64,000 bases of DNA from Baylisascaris procyonis (GCA_037389465.1 JAZARR010000159.1:992001-1056000), one strand, 5' to 3'. Positions 49,720 through 63,700 are shown, numbered from the stretch's first letter. Notes: generated by a model from the sequence alone, not told the origin. Numbers and translations are program-made.

Positions 49720-49980
49720 TTAATTTTTCTGAGGTGCCTTAATTTGTGCTGCAGTTTTCAAACAATTTTTCGCAACATTTATTGATTTGGATGCGATTCT
49801 GTCACATATTTTGATGTCATTCCGAAAATTTTCATTCAAATCCAGTCTCTTTCTGCCGTTATTTTGTTCATAGTAGATCGGGTCATAACCACCAGGCAGT
49901 CCTCGGCTACCATCGTATGCGTCAGGTCTGTTCTGATCATACGAATGTACGATTTCAAACATCCATCGTGATGAACAGTT
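49720..49980 (-). CDS. Orphan minus-strand ORF/exon
   Basis: An open frame with protein-like, Asn/Asp/Tyr-rich content (FEIVHSYDQNRPDAYDGSRG, GGYDPIYYEQNNGRKRLDLN) to a stop at 49720. It sits between the convergent bestrophin and OSTA genes. A GTACGCAG site precedes it. It could be an alternative last exon of the OSTA gene (phase 0 from AGA|GTACCA in exon 7), but OSTA already has its own stop and poly(A) signal. Confidence 0.3.
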   Translation of the reverse strand, partial: NCSSRWMFEIVHSYDQNRPDAYDGSRGLPGGYDPIYYEQNNGRKRLDLNENFRNDIKICDRIASKSINVAKNCLKTAAQIKAPQKN

Positions 49981-50879
49981 CTGCGTACTTAATGTGCGCT
50001 ATAACCTTTCACAGCAGAATCTTGTACAGCTGTTAGCGAATCGTTATGGATCGAAGGGACTGCCAAAGAGTTCTAGTTAAAAAATAAATCTGCAACTCAC
50101 TTCAGGTGCCGAGTTTCCTCGACAGCAAATGCAGTTGTTTCATCAACTTTGAGTGAGCAGAAATTTAGGCGTTTTATGTTATCTTGAGCTCCTATTGTAA
50201 CAAACTGCATTGTTCCATTATTTGTTCTCCATTTCTCTAATAGCTTCAAATAAATCAACTTTGAATTTTTCATTGACGCATTAGTTTCTTTTCAGTACGC
50301 ATGATATTTGTTCATAAGATGACGTTTAATAATAGCATCTTTTCATTCTTCTCATATTATTTTCAAGAAGTTTCATAAAAATTTGTTGACGAATGTTGGA
50401 TGAATTTTGTTGTTCACATTCGATTTTTTTTTTCATCACTGATGAAAGAATATTGTTTGTTGGAGTTTATAAACCAATGAATTTGCTCATTTTACTGTTG
50501 TGAACATTAAGCTATGTAGAACTTATCATCAATTTGCGCTCATTTAACAACAATAATGGTGACCTTTGTAATATTATACCTTTAACGATGTGCCTTAGAA
50601 GAATTTATTGCGAATATTTCGCATGCCACAACGACGATTAATTCGCTCTTATTCTTTCTCAAAGTTGCGTTCGTCGTTATGATAGGCAAATATCCTCTCT
50701 ACTTCGCAGAAATCATTTCAGCTTGTATTGTACATATTAACAGTAATTTACCGACACAAACGAGAACATTGCTTAGCAAGAGATTTAAGAAAAGTGCTGC
50801 AAGTCTTGCTAATATAGCATCAAACTTATTCCATTGCTGATTTAATAAGCTACAGCTGACAAATGTATAAAGCATTCAA

Positions 50880-50885
50880 TTTATT
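50880..50885 (-). terminator. Poly(A) signal AATAAA of the OSTA gene
   Basis: Minus-strand AATAAA about 175 nt after the OSTA stop codon, the expected distance for a nematode 3' UTR. Confidence 0.5.
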
Positions 50886-51060
50886 GAATTTTTACAGCAT
50901 ACTTTAATGAGCGAGGGGATATCAATCACCATTTTCTTTTGAGCCTTATGAACAATGCGATCCAAGTGCTGAGGACACAAAGAACTGACGTATTAAGAGT
51001 TTTAAGAAATGGCGTTCCCTTAGCTATGATGGCCTCAGTAATGAGATCATTCTGTCAAAA

Positions 51061-54000
51061 TCAGATTCTATCGAAGGGCCTTTCTGGTACTCTCTGTTCC
51101 TGGGAGGCATTGTTGCCAGCAGATGGTGTTGGAACTGCGATCGATTCAGTGGAAGCATTCGGGCGCAGACGGTCGTACTTGTCGAAGAGTGCAGTGTTCT
51201 GCGACGGTCTCAAGAGGAACGTTGCCAACATTGATATCAGCGCCATTTCCCAAGTCAGCATGAACGACATCCAAACTGAAAATTCCACCCTTGGCTACAC
51301 CGGGCATCTGCATCTATTTTCGGCCAGATTTGAACAGTGCAACTTACCTGATAGTTTCTGCTGTATATGTTATGAAATTGCACAGGATGATAATCACAGA
51401 GATCGTGTGATTCTCCGGCTCTACCTCTCATTTGGTTTCGAGATTTTGGACAGCTTTTTCAACCAAATATGATGAAAACAATGGTGAACGAATAAGACGC
51501 ACATGAAAAACAGTAAAAAGATAACCCATGAATTCTATGAATATGAGCGATCACTACGGTCCTGTTGCCAGCCCCCTTTTTATTCAAACGATCCAGATAA
51601 GGCGGCACGATTCACAGTGGTAGTGTTCGATGGTTCTTTTGAGAGCCTTCAAAACAGGGTCATCGACGGTGAAAGCGATTGGCAGCTGATTTAAATTACG
51701 CGGCATAAGGCTGTGTTATAACCGAAATGTTGCACATGTACTTCTATCAGAATGCACAAATACGTTTTTTTTCTTTACAAATAACGACTGATTTGATGCA
51801 TTCAGTGGGCAAGAAAAAACAAAGAATTACACTGTGCTTTCGACGACCCGGGCAGAAGGATGCCATCAGCGAAAATGCCGACTGCAGCAGCTAAATCGAA
51901 AACAAACTTCTGTATGGAATAAATTGCTTGCGCTGTATCGACAAGGCGGAAAATCACCGAAAAGCGATAAATTTCCAGCTTTTCCTGCAAAAGAAAAACA
52001 TCCGTATATCAGCTGTGTTGCTATTTGCAAAGAATCATCTGGTTTTGGAAGCTAATGTGAGCTGAAGGTAAGGGAGGGAGCCTGAAAGCTTGAGTATGCA
52101 TGAATCTCCTGATTATTACATGAACAAACAGGGCAGAATGCGATACGCGAAAGCTGAAAATGAGCCTCAGTGGGTGTTTAGGGATATGCAAGACACTTTT
52201 GCGGGTTTTGGGAACCTTCCCACCTCGCCAATGATCCTTGTGTCCTATGAAAGGCAAAAAAACTTAGTATTACATGGCCCAGTGGAATGATCACATAGCA
52301 GGCGTAGAAAGCAATAATCATCGAGATTAATCCCATAGCGTTCGAGATTTGAAACCATCTGTAATTATGCTCGACGAATTACAAAGTAGCACAGGTGCTT
52401 GCAGGTGGATATCATCGATGACCTGTTGTAGCCAATTTCATCTTTATCTATTAAATTCAACTGTAATATATTGTGACCTAGTGCAGAGACCTCAGAGAGC
52501 TATTCATCTTTGCCGATACCTCAAGTTTAATAGAATTTGAGGTATTTATACCGCATCAAATAATCAAGTAAGAATTGCAGTTCTACCTATAATATATCAC
52601 TACTATGGAAAATATTCGAAAACATGTCGTTTTTATGGTCGCCAAACAAGTTTTACAAGTTCGAATGAAAACAGAATAAAAACGAAAAAGTGATCTCAAT
52701 ATATTTTCCACTTACAAATGCGTCCTACTATTGAGCTCAAGAAAGACGACAATATTGGTGGTTTCGAGTACAATACGAGCGATTGGTGACTGAAACACAA
52801 TCCACTCAAGACAGCGCAAATTCCTCCTGAAAATAGAGAAGCAATCCAGCATCTAGAAGGAGCGAATGAAAATTATTTAGCTTCTCATATATTCATGATA
52901 AGCGGAAATTTCACTGAATGTGGATTTTCACGCACACACCCCATAACGTTGTGTGAGCAAGCATACGTTAACGCATAATAAAATCATTGTAAGTAGATAT
53001 GAATGCGAGCTAAAATGTGAAGCATTGATCCTATGATTTTCCAAAGTTTGATCAGCGTTTCGTCAGCGGTTAGAGAGACTCTTGATAGCCGAAGATAAAT
53101 GCGTAAAGCACCTTAAATGCTACTCGGCCCAAGTGCGTTCTTTTGCACGGACGCACAACTTGCTCCGAAAAGCCACAGTACTAAAGAGCTGTCGTTCTGC
53201 AATTAGCCTATTCCAATATTAAGGTTACAGCGCTGTAAAGCACTAAACGAGTTTTACTGCAATTCGCAGCACCTCTCATACTTTTTGAGGCTGCCGAAAT
53301 AACTTCCTTTCCAATTAACTCTCCTCTCTTCTTGTTTCTTCGTTTGTTTTCTCGAATAATTTTTCGTTTCCGCATGGGAGAACAAATGAATCTCAAAAAT
53401 ACGTGATATCCAGTGCAACACGAAAACTACGTACTTGTTGCCTTCGAGCGTCGGTAAGCAGTGGCAGAAGCAACAGATCGGTGGTACTTGAAACGATATT
53501 TTCAGACCCTTTGAGAGCAGGTATTCAGAGAGTGCAGCACGACTGCCGAACATGTTCTTCATTAGCGTTACTATTACGAAGAGGCATAGCATGAAGTACC
53601 TGCAAGCGCTCACCTCACATGTTGTGCTTCAAAGAAATCCGCCAGCAAATTTCCCACAAATTAAACTGAAATCGACGAATTCAGGAACATGGCTTTGAAT
53701 TCCGCCTCATTCACTGCGAGAAGTTCAAGCCTGTTGACTAATACATTATTTTGCTTTGATACTCAAAGAAGCAATTTTTTAGGCAACAGCTAAAAACGTC
53801 GAGTTTGAAGCATTGCATATACAAGTACGCGCCATTCGCAAGGTCCTCACTTCCAAACAATTTCATATTCTAAGCCGAACTCTATGTTCCGCAAAGACCA
53901 GCTTTGGCAAGTGTTTTATCTATCCTCTGTGGTCGACGCAACGCATCAGGCTTTTGTTCATGAAATTCAAAGATTCCCGAATGTGTATGCCTTCCCGTTA

Positions 54001-55332
54001 ATCACTTTGAAAGATTGGCCACTATCTATGCGTCTCCACAACATTATTAATCATACTGCAGCAGAAAGCTACTTCAGGCAGCTCTACCAACACTTTATTC
54101 TAGGTGTGATTTGCCAACGTTATGCATGCTGCGAAGACAGGTTTGTTAAGAAAAATTAATAGAAAAGACACGTCGAGAAACATATCCTTGATCCTCAACT
54201 ATAGGGTATTTATCATTACGTCGTTTATTCCTTCGTGTGTTTTAAATGATGACATTGAGCATCGTATGTCAAAGTAACGACTCCACCAGCTAATCGGAAT
54301 CGCAAAAAAAGTGCTCTACCGATGTTTCCACATACTTTCCCTCTCAGGAAGCCTGAATCAAAAACATTCCCGGACATGGTTGTCACGGAAACGTTGTGGA
54401 TTTAAGCGTTGTCTGTATAAGCAATGCCGATGAAAGGCTGAAAAATTCCACCCCTCCCCCCTATCCACCTCCAAAAAAACCGACTTACACAAGAGCCACT
54501 GAATACATGAAACTTGCTGAGCGAGGAATAAACATTCCTACCAAGCCGCACAATGTAGCCACCTGAAAAAAAAAAAAGGTAGAAGAAAGCCTTGAAAGCG
54601 TTAGGCAATGAAGAACAGGCATGGCTTCCATGAACGAATATATTTATATATGCAAACTCAACTATTAGCATAGAACATGAAGGAATTCAAACAAATGAGA
54701 TGAATTTTTGTGATAAATGGCTACCGAAGTACAATTTTTAACCTGCAATCGGAAGTAAGCAAATGAAGATCTACATTCATTTTTTAATACAAACTCAAGC
54801 ATTTCTTTACAAATTCATCACTAGCAGTATAATACAACTCTTTGAGTAAAGGCAGTGTAAACTATGTGTATTTCTGAACATCTGGTGGGTGTTTGAAGAA
54901 AGTTTTTGTTTTGCCAAAGAGCGACGCCTTCTTGTTGAGTCGAAAATACAGCATCTTCTGTAACGCTTTTAATCGGCATATTTTCAACGATCATTAAATC
55001 GTTGTATTGCCATTTGATATAGCTGTTATGGTACAAAAGCACCATTTATATCAATTGCTTCCAACCTGCAGCTCTAACTTCCGTATCTCAGTTTGCATAC
55101 GCTGAGTTGTTTGAAGTTTTCTATTCTTTCAATAAACGGCATACTATATACTCTCTATAAAGTAATGCAAATCACTTACAGGACACATGAGGACGATCCA
55201 GTAGAGATCAGTTTGTACGCGTTCGTTGCTGATATATTTGAAGACAAAATACAAATGAAAAACGCATAACACAAAAACAATCACAGTAAAAGCTGTGCTC
55301 ATTGATAGAAGAATCACATAGGGGGCACTCAT
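51061..55332 (-). CDS. Organic solute transporter alpha-like protein (OSTA, Solute_trans_a)
   Basis: Exons (minus): 55332-55180, 54562-54489, 53599-53435, 52826-52716, 52358-52274, 51984-51831, 51275-51061; 957 nt, in phase, about 318 aa. Residues 1-51 hold TM1 and KYISNERVQTDLYWIVLMCP. Exon 2 has VATLCGLVGMFIPRSASFMY. Exon 3 has the hallmark SRAALSEYLLSKGLKISFQV followed by PPICCFCHCLP. Exon 4 has RNLRCLEWIVFQSPIARIVL. Exons 5-7 add further TM helices (NAMGLISMIIAFYACYVI; FWMSFMLTWEMALISMLATF). A polar tail ends RPFDRI. About seven membrane spans are predicted. Family knowledge: OST-alpha proteins move sterol conjugates and bile acids in vertebrates. C. elegans OSTA-1 affects membrane trafficking to sensory cilia. 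Which paralogue this is cannot be told. The N-terminus is short for the family, so an upstream exon may be missing. Confidence 0.9.
53872..54060 (+). pseudogene. Possible cytochrome P450 K-helix fragment
   Basis: The + strand frame inside OSTA intron 2 reads ATHQAFVHEIQRFPNVYAFP and then LITLKDW. This is close to the CYP2-type K-helix block 'AviHEIQRf.N..p..l.h...KD' with its ExxR motif (EIQR). No I-helix or heme-binding FxxGxRxCxG block was found nearby, and a stop lies just upstream. At best it is a relic; chance is possible. Confidence 0.25.
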
Positions 55333-55345
55333 CTCTGTAATTCAC
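55333..55345 (-). promoter_or_regulatory. Likely trans-splice acceptor of OSTA gene
   Basis: GAATTACAG then only two bases (AG) before the ATG at 55332. Either leader trans-splicing joins here or this is a cis acceptor after an unseen 5' exon. Confidence 0.45.
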
Positions 55346-55349
55346 TCAA

Positions 55350-58300
55350 AGTTATTGCGTTATGAAGGCATCTGAACAAAATGCAGTGAGTTGGAATGGT
55401 TGTGCACTAAGCTCGCCGCCAATTTGCTACAATTAAGAACACAATTTAAGTCTAACATAGTAGTTCACTATGACGGAAACATTGCTAACATAAAGTTTTT
55501 TTTATAGACAAGCAATAAGTATTACATAATAAGCGTGCTGGAAGGACAAAGGCAATTTTTGAAGGCTAATTTTTCCCTCCTACTTTTTTACTTCAGTAGG
55601 TGGCAAATTCATCTTCCGCTCTTCACAGCTTCAGCAACCTCTAATAGAAATTTGGCATGTGCAGCCGACCAACAAGGTGCTCAAGGAGCGTCCTCACTGC
55701 GAGGCTGGCAGTTGTCCGCGCGGTGATACTCATCGAGTCTTTTTCCTATATTCTCAACCCTTACTTCAGGTTTAATCATTTGCATGCCACAAAATTTAAA
55801 AAGCAACCTGTTATCCAGTTGTTGACATCTGGCGGTGCCATTGGGGTGTAGTTGAGTGAGTGTTTCACCAAACTGCTAAAGAGTTCGGCTGCCGACATTT
55901 CTTCGAACTGAATGCTGCTTCAAAACCTCCCCACTAAAATCGCTTTAATACACACGTTGATTCTGCGCACCAACGAGGAAATCACAAATTCACCATTTCG
56001 CTAATGGCTCTCACTGTCTAACCACTTCACCATTCCAAGGAACACAACGCTATTTTTGATTCGCAATAGGATTGAAATTTCATTAATCGACCCACTGAGA
56101 GATACCTCTAGGTTCCGAAATACTGCGCCTTACTTTGAGATACTCGCAACACATTCAAGGATGTTTAACTATTATCAAGTAGCCAACTGGAACCTTTGGC
56201 GTGTCAGGATCTCATCGAAAAAAATTGCATGTCAGATCAGCAGTCCCTCATGTCGATCAACACGTCATAATAAAATTGGAACAGGGAACAACACAGGAAA
56301 CTTTTATCTCTTCCAGGTTCAGAGAAGAGCACATAAACCTCACCCTGAATATTTATCTTCGAAATGAGATTTCCTTACAATATTGATAGCCTGACACAAT
56401 AAGCTCCATCGTTGGATACCAACAACAGGCCTCTTTACCTAGGTGGTGCAACCATCCAACGCAAGCAGCACCTCCCCGGAATGATTTGTTATCTGCGCTA
56501 ACGGTACTCACGAAAATCACTTGAATGGTTAAGATGCAAGAATGTCAGCATAAACATTTTATGGGCACTTTTCATGAGCAACATAAGCTAGTATGAGTTA
56601 GTTTATGAGTTAGCATAAGCATAAAGTTCAGCACTTTTCATAGAAATGTCCAAAAGGAATTCTATCAGAATCTCGGAGGAAAATCTTTTTTATCATATCG
56701 GAAATTCACTTAACGAAAAACAAATCAGTTCTAAGCGCTTGAACATGCTGCGATATGCAACGCATCACTGAGTCATCATCACGTTCGAAGATGGAGTAGA
56801 ACACCAAAACACAAGCAACTTCAGCATATGCAGAGTTGTTAAAGAAGCGAGAATTCAAACGGCGCATTTGTTTCGAAGCGGTGAAGTGGTAAATGAAAGG
56901 AAATGCACTTCATGACAGCCATGTAACTATGGCAATGGCAATGTTGACAAGGAATGATGCAAAGCGAGACATTTTTGCAACGGACGAATTACCTTCCCTA
57001 CCATCAATAACCTCCAACTGCGATTACTCGCAATGAAAGTATAATTTCCACATAATTACATTCAATAATATTTATCTTCATATGGTAGTTTTTCCAAAAT
57101 AAGTTGCATCTTGGAAAATGCTTGTACCCTAAGATATTGGGCTAGTGGCCATAAAATGGTTCATAAAAAAAACGAAAATTTCGGTGAGAATTTTCAACAA
57201 GAGAATGGTAATTACGTCGCTCAGCAATCAGAAGCCAGCAATTGGTTTATAGGAATTTAGCGATCGTCACTTCATTATACTCGATGTTTCAACTACTGAT
57301 AAAATTAATCGAAAAGCCAAGATAAACGCAGAACTAGAAGAATGCCTTTCTTTTTCAGATCATCTGAAATACATTGATCCTACAGCGCATGAATTTTTGT
57401 AGACACGGTTATATCCACATCTGAAAAAATGATTATTGCTATTCGATTTGTATATTAAGTTTTCGAATGTCATAAATTGCTGTTCACATACTCACATCTT
57501 TGTTTTTGTAGTTCTGGAACTTAAGCATTATAAGGGATTAATTTTTGGCGTCCCTATGGCAACACTTTTAGCTGCTTCGCATGAAGGCTATCTTAAAGTT
57601 GCTTACTAGTTTGCATTTCAAACTTGAGCTAAACAGCAATTAAAACACCTCTATTTGGGCTAGAAAGCTATGAACAAAATTGATATAGCCGCCAGTGTTT
57701 TCCATACAGCGTTTATTCGAACTCCACACTTGTGCTGATGCGGAAAATTGACGAGAAGAAGCAAGATAGATATGCCGTAGAATTTTGACCATTTCGGCAT
57801 ATATCATCATGTTTTGCAGAATCACTTGCCATTAAACAAGGAGTGGTGGGGGACTGGAGGACTTTTTGTGCGCACAGAAATAACAAAAGATGCCATTAGT
57901 GATGACTCTACCATTAAAGAAAACTCACAACGATATTATTCACTGTACGAATCTGAACGGCAATTGTGATTATCGGTTCATGGTGATATATCTCAACAAA
58001 TGAGTAAACGTTGTGATTAGATGTAAAGCATATGAGCATCTGATGACAGTGATCCCTGGTCCATAATTTCAGCTTCATGGCCATCAGCGTCATCAGTAGA
58101 GTGTGACATTTGCACACTGAACTTTTCGCATCTTTAAACAATTTTTCGACGTCAATTGACGCGCTCAAACAAGCAAAAGAAAAAAAGCATTGATTACTGG
58201 AATTGCGCAAACAAAAGTTAAGACAGTAATGCCAGAAAACATTGAAGGAGCTGCCATTAAAATCATAAATTCGAAATGCAGAGGCACATTAAGCAAGCCT
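55350..58300. other. Intergenic upstream of OSTA
   Basis: No supported gene. A minus frame at 57914-58210 (98 aa, ends near GTT|GTGAGT) might be an exon but does not join OSTA exon 1 in phase. A repeated GCACTTTTCAT motif (about 56567 and 56630) brackets GAGTTAG/CATAAGC repeats. Confidence 0.4.
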
Positions 58301-58301
58301 A

Positions 58302-58404
<103 letters not shown>

Positions 58405-59179
58405 TACTATGTTGATGCCTAGAAACTTTTAAAATAAGAAGAATCAGTTCAAGTCGAAGAATAAGATGCAATAGTTTTGATACTGATTGGAGTCTTTAAG
58501 TGAGAAATGGTAACTCAGAAACACAAATGCATGACATTTGCGAGGCTTCCATTTCGGGCTTACTTCTACGGTACGTATTTATGAGATTGTTGCCGTGACA
58601 CGCAATCAGCTATCGAATGTAATGCGAAGCATCTAATTGGAACGCTGGAAAGCACTTCTCTTGATACAGTTCCCTATTTTATGCACCTTTTATGATCACC
58701 TTAGGCTGGCATATTCAAATTGGAATCTTTAGTTACATCAGATAAGAAATATTCCCAAATTATGAGACTGCATGAATCACTCGGGAAAAATCCCACGCTT
58801 CCTTTGTTTGAATTATGAAAAACGATCCTCTTCTCATCCTTGCAATCTCGTTTTTTATAAAATAGTTTGGCTCTTCGATTGGGTTTTCCAGCTGCACCGT
58901 GATGAATCTCACCATATCTACCAGCACTTCATCATGCTTAGGAAAGCAACTAACATTAGTATCTCTGAATATCCATTATTCCGACAAATAGCAGCTTAAT
59001 CTTGCCATAAATGTGGCATTCCATGCAGCCTATAATGCTTGGACTATCGACTATTCTAATCTCCAGACTCGAATACAGCGCGCTTAAAAAGCGGCCAAAA
59101 TTTTCCGCTTCACCCATCGAAATATGTAAATATCGGGTACAGCAGTCGAGTTGTATAGATTGACACAGAAAAAAGTTTA

Positions 59180-59418
59180 AAATTCGGACCGTTCTGCTGA
59201 AGGCGCTAAATCGAGGACTGAACGTGACCGGCCAGGTGGCATTACAACTAAAATATGCACCCGAGTTGAATACGAATGAGCCGCTAAATGTGAACCGTGT
59301 AGACTCTGCGGTGTGCGCAATGCATGAAAACGCAGTCTTTCAGTGTGGTCATGTGCGCCGTCGGGTATCTGCGTATCCAAGAGGACGCAATGCATATATG
59401 GTGATGGTGGGATTGTAG
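59180..59418 (+). CDS. Hypothetical GC-richer ORF
   Basis: A + frame with protein-like content (LNRGLNVTGQVALQLKYAPE, HENAVFQCGHVRRRVSAYPR) in a locally GC-richer block. An AATAAA (59599-59604) follows 180 nt after the stop. No family is recognised and no intron signals are seen. It may be a retro-copy or old element. Confidence 0.22.
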
Positions 59419-59744
59419 GTATTTCAATCCGCATCTACGTTGCGAGAGGATGGTGATTTTAGCAAGTGGCTTAGTGCCAAATAAGCTGCAAGATGATAAA
59501 TTCGCGTGTGGATTGTTGTGCCGTGAGCATTAGTGCTGCACCGAAGATGAAGTGCTACTTTCAGAGGATACCAGTTGCACCTTGCCATCTTAGTGCCGAA
59601 TAAACATTATTTGAACCCATACAGCCCACCTTGGCTTCTTTTTTTGTTCGTTTCCTGAGTTCCTCGAGGACGCTTGAGAACTTTCGGCTTTTTTTATCAT
59701 GTGAGTTGTTTGGGTGAATGCGTTCGTGAGTGTGTTTTGGGGGA

Positions 59745-59805
59745 GCATATTTGTTTATTTGTTTATTTATCTATTTATTTACTGATTTGTTTATATAATT
59801 GTTTA
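59745..59805 (+). repeat. Degenerate (TTTA)n tract
   Basis: About 60 bp of imperfect TTTA/TTTG tetranucleotide units. Confidence 0.7.
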
Positions 59806-60099
59806 TTTCAAAATGCTGGAGGTGTCAAACATAAAAACATTCGCCGACAACAGCAATGAATAAGAGTAAAGCGTCCTCAAAGCAACGGTCCGGGAAAATA
59901 GACAGTCAATAGGCATGGGGAGCAATAGTGTGATAATAAAAACGACAGCATGGTTCCGTGCAGAGATATCTCATTGGTGCTATCGCTCGTCAATCTATGC
60001 GTGATTATGTAGCAACCGTGTGCGCTTACCGCTATAAGAGTTATCAGTATTCTTCCGCAACATTTAAATCACAAATTTGAAGTGTTAGTCAACATTTAA

Positions 60100-63000
60100 A
60101 TTTATCAGCACTAAATGCGACTAATACATAGTTCTCTAAATTGTTTTTTTATAACACTACATTCAGTTTCAACGTAATATGCCAAATATTTGAGCTCGAA
60201 TTATTCTTCCTATATGCAATGGACGTGAGAATCGCGTTTGTTCGATAGATATGAGACAAGGAATTCATTGAAGCTATTATCGGCAACAAAAATGGAATAA
60301 ATCCATTGGTCGCGTGTGTCGAATTACCACGCATTAAGCAATTTAAGATTAATTTCCGAACATTCATATCAAAGCGTGCGCATATCAGCAATGGTAAAGC
60401 ATCTACTGCGAGCACGTTGTTGTCGAAAGCTTGCAGCTTTATAATGATTTTGAACAGAAGCTTCTTAGTTTCTCAAGCAGCACGTCTTATCTTTCCCTTT
60501 GCATCTTATCTTCGGCATATTAGTGAATTAGAACTTGAGAACCCCTTTTGGTTGAAAGAGGTTAGGCTGTAAGCCGCAATATGTCTCTTGACCTAAATCT
60601 CTGCAATCGCCTTAAACTATTTAAGCATATCGGTTGCTGTGATTATTCCACATTCCTGCGATCCCCTTTCCCCTTTGATGCGCTATAATTGCTGTGTTCG
60701 TCACCTCGAGTTCCAGGTTTAGTTATTCCCTCCTGAACTAAGTGCTTAAACAACTTTTCTTGGAAATGCGATCTAACTATGTCTTCCGATGTATATTCTG
60801 AGATTTTGAAGCATATAAATTGTGAAAACGTTCGTCACACAAAATTGGTGTTTTATTAGAGATTGCTGATTTAAAAGACATAAAAAGCCTGCAATGCCTG
60901 CCCCCCCCCCTTTTACCCCCGGAAAGGTGTTGGCTAATCTTTTAACAGATATTTAAAAAGGAATACTATCTTTTCAACGAGTGATGGAGTGAAATTCGCT
61001 TCGATGCGATAGTTTCATTGTTTTGGTATTTTCGACCGCTTGAAATAGAACTGCTAATTTTGCACATCGATGCATCTATTTCATTGTTCGTATTCCATTG
61101 TATTCCTGAGTGATTAAACTCATCAAATTGCCTCAACTGCTTCCCACTCATTGCATAAGCGATACTATTTCAATGATGCCCCCTTAGCTCTGGCGAGCCC
61201 AACTATAAAATTCTGCTTAATTTCTACTATCGTAAAAAAGACCTTCAAAGCTGTGGCCACTTTCTACGCTTTGGATAACAGCTGCTATTTTAATAGTATA
61301 CGTTTGCTTATAACTGAATTTTATGAAACGAGCTTTCATTTATGACGTCCACCCACATTTTCATTGCTTAATTTATGGCCTTCAGTTGCGATAGCCGAAG
61401 AATTTGGTGCCCTATAACCCACAAGTCAAATATTTTAGTGGAAATAATAAATGCACAATACGGTGTTCAACATAACTCACCCCCGATAAGTTCACATCTA
61501 TAAACCTTATGGGCATTGAAAATCTCTTATAGTGCAGATTACTCTTATCAAATTTCACCACCACAAGTTGTATAGTTCGCGACCCGAAACCACAAAACCG
61601 ACAGACACACACAAACAAATAAACCCGCAGATACGATTTCCTCATAGTTTAGTTCTCAAATTTTTACGATATTTTTTTGCAGAATCTTTTCAGATTTTTA
61701 TTTTAGCATTCCTCCCTTCTTCAGATAAGGGGAAGAAGTAATGAACATTATTTTTGTGCATTTTCCTCGCATTTTCAACTGTCCAAGATTTCCAATAATC
61801 GCTTGTATTTTCCTATTTGTATCAACCGTGCATTGAGTAGGTAACCTAAAGCACAAGAGTGCAATTTTTATCCCTTTTCTTGATGATGCATTTTGACATT
61901 TATTTTTGCAAGTAATCTTTGAATTGCTAGAGGATTCGTTATATGAATGAGTGATATACTGTCATGTACTATTAATTGATGACGCCACATCGGATCTCAA
62001 GCGACTTGTTGATGGCCATTGCATGCTTTCAGACGCAGCTCGCGGGTATGATATCGGCCATAAAGCTGAGTGCAATGCTGGTTGTTTTTGCATTGCTTCC
62101 AGCATCTTCCGAAAATACCAGCTTGCTAAAGCATTTGCCTATTCTGAAAAAAGTAACTGCTTGTATTTTCATCTTCTAATACAACTTTGAAATATCATAT
62201 AATATTCAGAAGCCGATATCCGTCCATCTGACTGCTTATTTGCATATGATTACCCACATTCATAAGCTTGGACGATCACGCTTTTCTAATTTCTTAAATA
62301 GCGATCATGCCGATTCTGCTGGAACTCCATACATAAATCGACAACTCCACTGCGAAACTCTTCCTTCTAAGCGCCTCATTTATTGTGGAATTAAAAACCA
62401 TTTCATTCATTCATCCGCTCGATCGAAACGAGACCCTATGAGTGCATTTCTTTATTAAGGCGTATTTTCGTAACAGTTAGCCTAAAGTGGGAAAGCGCGC
62501 CAAAGCAGCAGGCAAGATACACGCCTCCATAGTTTCACTCACCACAGCAGCCATTTATGTGATTTAGCAACAGATAATAAAATGTGTGTATACGTGCGCA
62601 TCCATACTCTTTTAACTGATCTCATCTCCTGGACAAATTTGCAGATTTGTTTTTTTTTGCGACCTGACCAGTGCAAAATGGAAACCGGCCGGTAGAGAAA
62701 ATGCAGGTAAAACCTGTATTTTCTGACTTCTATGTTAATACAAAATTCATTAGAAATTTTCTGACAACTCAAACTGTTTGCAACATTCTTACAATTTGAT
62801 AAATCAACTTGTGTGTTGGTATAGGAGGTCGTTACGTCGTATACAATATTTAACAAGCACCGTATCTCCAATTTCAGCTTTCTTAAGTTAAAGCTAGAGG
62901 CCAGACACACGCGCATGCATACACAAATATACACACGCTCCCATGCATGCAGACACCATAGTGTGCACATATGCCACCAAAATAGGCTTTCCAGATGCAC

Positions 63001-63700
63001 ATTTGCAAGCAGGTATCAAAGCTATTTAGAAGCTGGGAATCCATTTAGCTTTCTGGAATTCAGTAACTCCCAGACGCTTCTAGAACGTTGCATGTCTTGA
63101 GGAGGTTATCGGTCTCAGCAGTTTGCAAAACTTAGAACAACATTCATTTAAAATCCGATAGATAATATGATCGATAGTTGAAATTCTTAAATGTTTAGGC
63201 TGAAAATTGCCCATTCCAAGCCACTTGAATTTTATAAGTTACCTCCACCTCGGCGATGTACATAATTAAAATGACCTGATTGCACTGTTGTGTTACCTAA
63301 AAAATCTACTGCGCACTAAAGAGTGAGAGTTCTATCACATTACCATTTTTTACGGTTAAAACACGCATTGCTCTGTTGGAGCGTTGCATACTCTTATTTT
63401 CGTGATTAGCTCATATTAATTCACTCATGATCAGCGATAGCCATAGTTTTCTTGTCTGTATCAAAACAGCAAAATTACTTCATTTGGCAAGCACTAGTGA
63501 GTTTAAAATGCAGCAAAAGAAGGGTGTGTTTTCAGATGCTCTCTGTGCCTTTCGAAGGTCCACTGAGGAAGTACGGTGCAGAGAAAAAGGTAAGAGAGGA
63601 TTTTTTCAGTGATTTCGATCTTTTTTTTCTATTTTGAGAGCACCGTCATCTGTTTGCTGCGCTCTGCCGAGAAGCATCCAATATGGTGACATTTATGAAT
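60100..63700. other. Right-end stretch without supported gene
   Basis: AT-rich, with scattered chance frames, including a 153-codon minus frame at 62539-63000 with no motif and partly built on an alternating CA/TG run (about 62900-62970). The partner exons of the 63.7-63.9 kb candidate would lie here if that gene is real. Confidence 0.4.
60901..60910. repeat. Poly-C run
   Basis: Ten consecutive C followed by TTTTACCCCC. Prone to sequencing error. Confidence 0.8.

Noticed and set aside
50939..51472. 177-codon + ORF
   Set aside because: Antisense of OSTA exon 7 and its 3' flank. The minus strand reads the conserved transmembrane and tail sequence.
62539..63000. 153-codon minus ORF
   Set aside because: Partly encoded by an alternating CA/TG stretch. 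It has no conserved motif and no acceptor near the start.
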